NCBI RefSeq assembly: GCF_921293095.1 | Contig: NC_060253.1 | Coordinates: 79,583,992-79,647,991, forward strand | Source: Ischnura elegans | Lineage: Eukaryota; Arthropoda; Insecta; Odonata; Coenagrionidae | Length of the DNA: 64,000 bases | Direction: 5' to 3' | Notes under the pieces: generated by a model | The model's database searches: none | What the model was told of the DNA's origin: nothing | Seen by the model: the letters and a program-made list of their open reading frames with translations, nothing else | Part shown: piece by piece, positions 60,119 to 64,000 of the stretch | Numbering within the stretch: position 1 is the first letter of the stretch | How the letters are laid out: the number at the start of each line of letters is the position of its first letter | Position numbers and translations under genes: made by a program

Positions 60119-60277
60119 TCTTGGACGAATATGTTTTACTTAAACCACTTTTTTTAAATAAATAAACTCTGGTTTCGATTAATAATCATCAGTTGTAAAT
60201 TCTTAGCTTCATCGAAACCCAGGTCGCTTTATTTAAACTAAGAAGAAGTATATGCAATAGATATTCGTCCAATCAAA
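60119..60277. mobile_element. Inverted repeat bearing a hammerhead-like motif pair (Penelope-like remnant)
   Basis: Arms 60119-60180 and 60208-60277 are inverted copies sharing GGACGAATAT at the outer ends, TAAATAAA in the middle and TCGAAACC at the inner ends. On the minus strand an intact CUGAUGA (plus 60186-60192) is followed by UUAUUAAUC, GAAA (60173-60176) and CCAGAG. On the plus strand GAAA (60214-60217) is followed by CCCAGGUC ending in GUC (60223-60225). This is the same minus-then-plus arrangement as at 20.4 and 38.6 kb. Helix II of the minus motif is short and the right motif lacks a CUGANGA box, so activity is doubtful. Confidence 0.5.
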
Positions 60278-60560
60278 CCATAAAATGGAATACCACATAG
60301 TTAAACACGATTTAGTGATTTTGCTCTGTTGTTTGCCCTTTACTGCGGTATCTCCCGTGATTTTACTATCCGCTAAGATTACTACATATACCTCAGACAG
60401 TCAAGTAATAGACATTCGCCCAAGAAGCTTTAAAATGGAACACCACATAGGTAAACATGATTAAATTTAAATTAAACAGGTAAATTTTGTTCAAGGTTGC
60501 TATGTTGTTTGCCCTTTTCTGCTGTTTCTTCCGCGATTTTACTCTCCTCTTTTCGTCGAT
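60251..60560. repeat. Tandem duplication, period about 150-175 bp
   Basis: AATAGA(T/C)ATTCG(T/C)CCAA followed by AAAATGGAA(T/C)ACCACATAG occurs near 60256 and 60406. GTTGTTTGCCCTTT(A/T)CTGC and then (C/T)CCG(T/C)GATTTTACT occur near 60329 and 60505. The second copy carries an extra AT-rich piece. The first copy overlaps the right arm of the inverted repeat at 60119-60277, so the two structures are parts of one composite. Confidence 0.7.
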
Positions 60561-60639
60561 AAGACCTCGGCTGCCGAAATCGCGGCTCGGTTTAATGGCA
60601 TGAAAAGGTGTGCGCGTATAGCACCCAGATTTACCCTCA

Positions 60640-61210
60640 TCTCTCTCTCTGTCCCTCTCTCACGCACACACTCGTGGGAATGAATTATGCTCGCTTAGTC
60701 GCCGCGATTGATTCATTCACTCTTCATGTGAGGGGGGGGGGGAGTGCGAATTTTTACGGGGAGTATATTTTTTTTCGCCCTCCTCATCCCCCTCTGCGCT
60801 TTCCGCCGGATTACCGCGCCCGCGTCCCGTACGTTTTCCTCCACTTCCGGCCCGTATCTGACCGCTCCCTCTCTCCCTACCACGTTTCTCTTTCTGCACC
60901 CTGTCCATTTCTCTCTCACCCCTTTGGTCGTTTCCCTTGCGCTTCGGCGGGGGTTCTTCGACGTCCACTCCGCTCCCATTCCCACCCTTATCTCCGCTAT
61001 CCTCTCTCTCCTTCACTCGGTGGGCCTTCATCGCCTCACTTGGGTCTGCCGCGATCGTAAAGTTGGGCGATTACCTCGGCATCCAGAATCTCTCTTCTTC
61101 CTTCTCCTTCCGTCTCTTTTTCTCTCTTCTTGAAGCCCTCCGTGGGTTTCACCGGCCAAATTCGCCTTCCGTCTGTCCCTTCTTCGCTCTTTTTAAATGC
61201 ACTCCGCCTG
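60640..61210. repeat. Pyrimidine-rich region with poly-G interruption
   Basis: CT-rich on the plus strand (TCTCTCTCTCTG near 60640, and long CCTCTC and TTCCTC stretches), with a G run at about 60732-60742. ORFs of 90-150 codons on both strands overlap each other, and their products reflect the bias (serine/proline/leucine on plus, glycine/glutamate/arginine on minus). Not credible as genes. Confidence 0.6.
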
Positions 61211-62503
61211 CCTTGTGCCATAGTCCGCCTATGGAGTATTTGGGGTGGTCAGCCATCATAGTATGTGTGGTAGTGGTGTTCAGGGAAAGGCCTGTCAAGG
61301 TATTTAGAATGAAGTGAAGAATTGAGAGCGAGCATTTTTGAGCATACCCATGTTAGTTTATGCTTGTGGAGATCGTGCTCAAAAATTATGATCGCAAAAT
61401 TTTACTTTTACCACTGGGATGCTGAAACCCTAACCGCATACACATCGTAAGTAATCGCAAGTGAAAGCTCCGAAGGAGTTTGAGGAGAAATAAAAGCTTG
61501 GAAGGAGCCAGTGGAAGTCAGGATACGCGTTAGAATGGAATCCTGACTCCATGAATGAATTGAGCTGTTTTTCGCATTGTGACTGTTATTGTGATTTTTC
61601 AATGGAAAATATTACAAAAAGTTTTCTTAGCTATTTACGATATTTTTTCTTCATGATCCATATTATATCCTAGACCTTATTCTATGTACTGCGGCTGTCA
61701 CTTTCCTGATTCTCAGTAAATAAAATATTGTAGTTTCTATTGTTAAGCTACCAACTTATGAAGCGTAGTTCAGTTACAGGTCTAGATTGAATGATGTTTA
61801 GGTTTCATATTTATTTTCATATGTTTACTGCTCACTTGCCTAGTTAAAAATTACTCGTATTTCGTGCTATCTTGAGTTTGGGGATCTGCCTCCGCGCTCG
61901 TTGTTAGCACCCTTTTGGCGTCAGTCGAAAGTCGAAGCTTCTTTCAAGGCAGCAGATAGTCATTTACCGCTGACTACCACATTGAGCTACTTTGACTTAT
62001 TTTAGTGTGAAGCGCTCTAGTTGAACATGAGTGTCCGTCATTAGCTAGTATATTTTTTGTGAAAATGGCTCATATATTCCTTTGTGTAGTGCCTGCTAAA
62101 TGATCACTTTATTTCTGTTATACAATGACTATCTGTTTTTGGAAGTGTATCCACTCTTTGGATTCGTAAAGAGCCTATAACCCAGTGATTGTCTTTCTCG
62201 CTATACTTAGAGGGTACGTGCTATATAGTCTCACTCCCTATCGTATATAGCGTCCTTTAGCTTCTTTACTTCCTTTCCTCTCGAGTGCTCGAGAGTATGA
62301 TTGACCGCTTTCATGTGCTCGCAGTTATCCGGTGGTCCAACTCGCGTCGTGGACCACGCCGATCTCCGTCCCGGCCTCCACAAGTCCACCGCGTCGGGGG
62401 CCCCCTTGCGTTCGGCGGGGAAGTGATTCACCTCGCAGATATCCTCGCAGCCCGCTTTTTATTTGCTCGTATCTCCCGAGAGTTATGAGTCCTTTCTTCT
62501 TCC
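61211..62503. other. Unassigned stretch
   Basis: AT-rich, then GC-richer near 62280-62500 with antiparallel ORFs not recognised. Confidence 0.35.
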
Positions 62504-62915
62504 GTAGTAGAAATTTCTCTCCTGACGGCCTTGTCTGGCGTTTTGGTCCTGCACTTCTGCCAGGATATGCCTTGTCGGTGTGTTCTACTGGATAGAGTGG
62601 GCATTTTGCGTACCTCAAGTATCTGAGTAATTTGAGTTATTTTGGTTATTAGAAACCTCTTGTTCAAAAGGTAATATTTACCTTTTTCCTGCCATATTTT
62701 CATGACGATAATATCGATTTTAATTAACTAAGAAATCTCTCTCTTGACGGCCTTGTCTGGCGCTTTGGTTTTGCATTTTTAAACAGGATATGCCTTGTCG
62801 ACGTGATCAACTGGGTAGGGAGGGCATTTCGCTCTTAGCGTACCTCAAGTACCTGAGTAATTTGAGTTATTTTGCTTATAAGAATCCTCAGATTCAAAAG
62901 GTGCCATTTTACAAT
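62504..62915. repeat. Tandem duplication, period 222 bp
   Basis: GACGGCCTTGTCTGGCG occurs at about 62524 and 62746. Both copies continue with TTTGGT, CAGGATATGCCTTGTCG, GGGCATTT, GCGTACCTCAAGTA, CTGAGTAATTTGAGTTATTT and TTCAAAAGGT. They are well conserved compared with the other duplications in the window, so this one is probably younger. Non-coding. Confidence 0.85.
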
Positions 62916-62970
62916 TTATGACAAGCTTTGACGATTGATTCAAAAAAATTTCAATGTCCTCAAATCATAT

Positions 62971-63016
62971 CATGTTTTTTTAATTTCTGTTTTGAAACAG
63001 AAATTAAAAAAACATG
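62971..63016. repeat. Perfect 46 bp palindrome
   Basis: Arms of 22 bp at 62971-62992 (CATG, seven T, AATTTCTGTTT) and 62995-63016 are exact complements, with only TG between them. A perfect match of this length indicates a recent origin or an active function such as a hairpin RNA or cruciform. It starts 55 bp after the 222 bp duplication ends. No promoter was seen next to it. Confidence 0.9.
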
Positions 63017-63299
63017 ACATTCATCCTATTTTAGTTTTCTTGTGAATACTTCAATCACTTGCCTTATTCTTGGTGAGGTTACTTCTATGCGACTTCTGCT
63101 CGTCGCCAAGTACCTACCTACTCGCCGATTCATTGATTTTCATTAATCACCAAAAATCGCGCGTCTATTGGGGGCCGGTTGGCCTCGGACATTAGGTTGG
63201 CCATCGAAATGAACTTTTCAATTCGTGCTAATCGTATTTTCGACTGTCGAAACCATCGCCGATTATTTGAATTAATCCGTAAAATAAAGGCGGTAAGGG

Positions 63300-63660
63300 G
63301 CCAGTGCTCAAGAGCTACCGCATTCAGCCGATCTCATGAGTTCCCGATGCCTCCGCGAGCGAGGGGTTGGCGGACGGATAGACATCCCAAGTCCGCGGCC
63401 CCGCGGTGTTGCGCTCCGAAGACAAAAAGCGCGGAGCCTGCGTGGACGTCAGAGCCGCCGGTTAGATGGCGCGTCGGTGTGCGTGAGTCAGTGCGGAGAC
63501 CGTGATTGGACAGCCGGCTCGGTTGCAGGTTTTTCTAGTCCGGCCGGTACGCTTGTGGTGGGGTTCATTGAAGGTGGCGCGGTAGACGGAGGCTCTGCTG
63601 GTAGGAAGAGAGTCCGGCGCGAGAGAGAGAAATGAGTGAAACATGGCGGTCGATCTTGAG
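63300..63660 (+). promoter_or_regulatory. Candidate CpG-rich promoter and first exon
   Basis: About 350 bases dense in CpG (CCGCGGCCCCGCGG and many others), unlike the AT-rich surroundings. It contains TCAGT (63487-63491), which fits the arthropod initiator, an ATTGG (reverse CCAAT) just downstream, and AACATGGCGG at 63640-63649, which fits the YY1/Pho-type motif often placed at the start codon. That ATG (63643) is in a good context and opens a 96-codon ORF starting MAVDLEEESG, with a hydrophobic C-terminus. I do not recognise the protein, and only the first part may be coding before a splice site. Orientation and function are inference. Confidence 0.35.
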
Positions 63661-64000
63661 GAAGAGTCTGGGAGATCATTATGCTCCATCCTCCTCCTCT
63701 CTTTCACTCTTAGCGGGGAAAGAGTGCGGTGGCAGCGGAGGGGGTTAGGAGAAGCTGCCTCGCGCTGTCCTTCCTTTGAAGTCCTTCGCGTTTTTACAGC
63801 TTTCCTCGCTCGCTTGCTTGCAAAACGGGGGCTCCCGACTGCTATGTCTATTCCATCCTTCTTTTCTATCGTCTTTTTTTTCATCTCTTTCACGCTCTGG
63901 AATTTTCTCTATCCCCGCGTCATTATAATATAAGGTGCAACAGTGATATTTTTGGTGGTTTTTCGATTCAGATGTGCCTACTTGCCGTCAGTAGCATTCT
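63661..64000. other. Downstream of the candidate promoter, not resolved
   Basis: Contains the remainder of the 96-codon plus-strand ORF and an antiparallel 143-codon minus-strand ORF at 63462-63893. The minus-strand product is basic (lysine/arginine-rich) and unrecognised. No splice site could be fixed. Confidence 0.3.

Noticed and set aside
60608..61317. Overlapping ORFs of 126-150 codons on both strands
   Set aside because: Same compositional cause (CT-rich with simple repeats). Three overlapping frames are open and none resembles a protein family.
1..64000. CRISPR arrays, rRNA genes, bacterial operons or prophage
   Set aside because: No regularly spaced direct repeats, conserved rRNA blocks or prokaryotic gene layout anywhere. 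The window is plainly eukaryotic.

Overview
This window looks like non-coding DNA from an arthropod, most likely an insect. It is AT-rich overall and no open reading frame exceeds about 190 codons. I see no bacterial ribosome-binding sites, operons or CRISPR arrays, and no rRNA or intact tRNA genes. The recognisable pieces are typical of arthropod genomes: a decayed non-LTR retrotransposon tail, tRNA-derived SINEs, hAT-type MITEs with 7-8 bp target duplications, a piggyBac-like end at TTAA, fold-back elements, local tandem duplications and Penelope-type hammerhead-ribozyme-like motifs. I did not identify any host protein-coding gene. The short ORFs resemble no family I know, and many lie in C/T-biased tracts where ORFs arise by chance. 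The species cannot be named from this sequence.

Layout. 0-11 kb: a C-rich tract, two tandem duplications and small hairpins. 11.33-11.68 kb: a broken minus-strand LINE reverse-transcriptase C-terminus, the only recognisable protein remnant. 15-18.4 kb: a degenerate tandem repeat, then a 1.56 kb inverted-repeat element with GTCGGT-rich ends and an internal array of about 120 bp repeats. 19.8-20.7 kb: a tandem duplication split by a hammerhead-bearing insertion. 22.8-23.5 kb: a 0.67 kb inverted-repeat element. 26-28.6 kb: a 193 bp hammerhead-containing dimer, a SINE and two fold-back elements. 29-36 kb: a candidate TATA promoter plus splice donor, a piggyBac-like end, a 1.28 kb inverted-repeat element and a 332 bp hAT MITE. 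36.8-39.2 kb: hammerhead-like motifs and SINEs. 40.6-42.4 kb: a tandem array of about 481 bp units with a 336 bp hAT MITE in its first unit. 44.8-45.4 kb: a 318 bp tandem duplication.

The end of the window differs. From 50.6 kb there is a long pyrimidine tract, a candidate TATA/initiator/DPE core promoter near 51.1 kb and about 2.6 kb of CpG-rich sequence that could be a long untranslated leader. A second candidate CpG-rich promoter lies at 63.3-63.66 kb. These are the best places to look for a host gene whose coding exons lie outside the window or were not recognised.

The most interesting signal is a family of hammerhead-like cores (CUGANGA, short helix II, GAAA, then a short self-complementary stretch ending in GUC). 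They occur at five places. At four of these (20.4, 26.0, 38.6 and 60.2 kb) a minus-strand motif sits immediately left of a plus-strand motif. This fits remnants of Penelope-like elements or retrozymes, but it needs structural and experimental checking.
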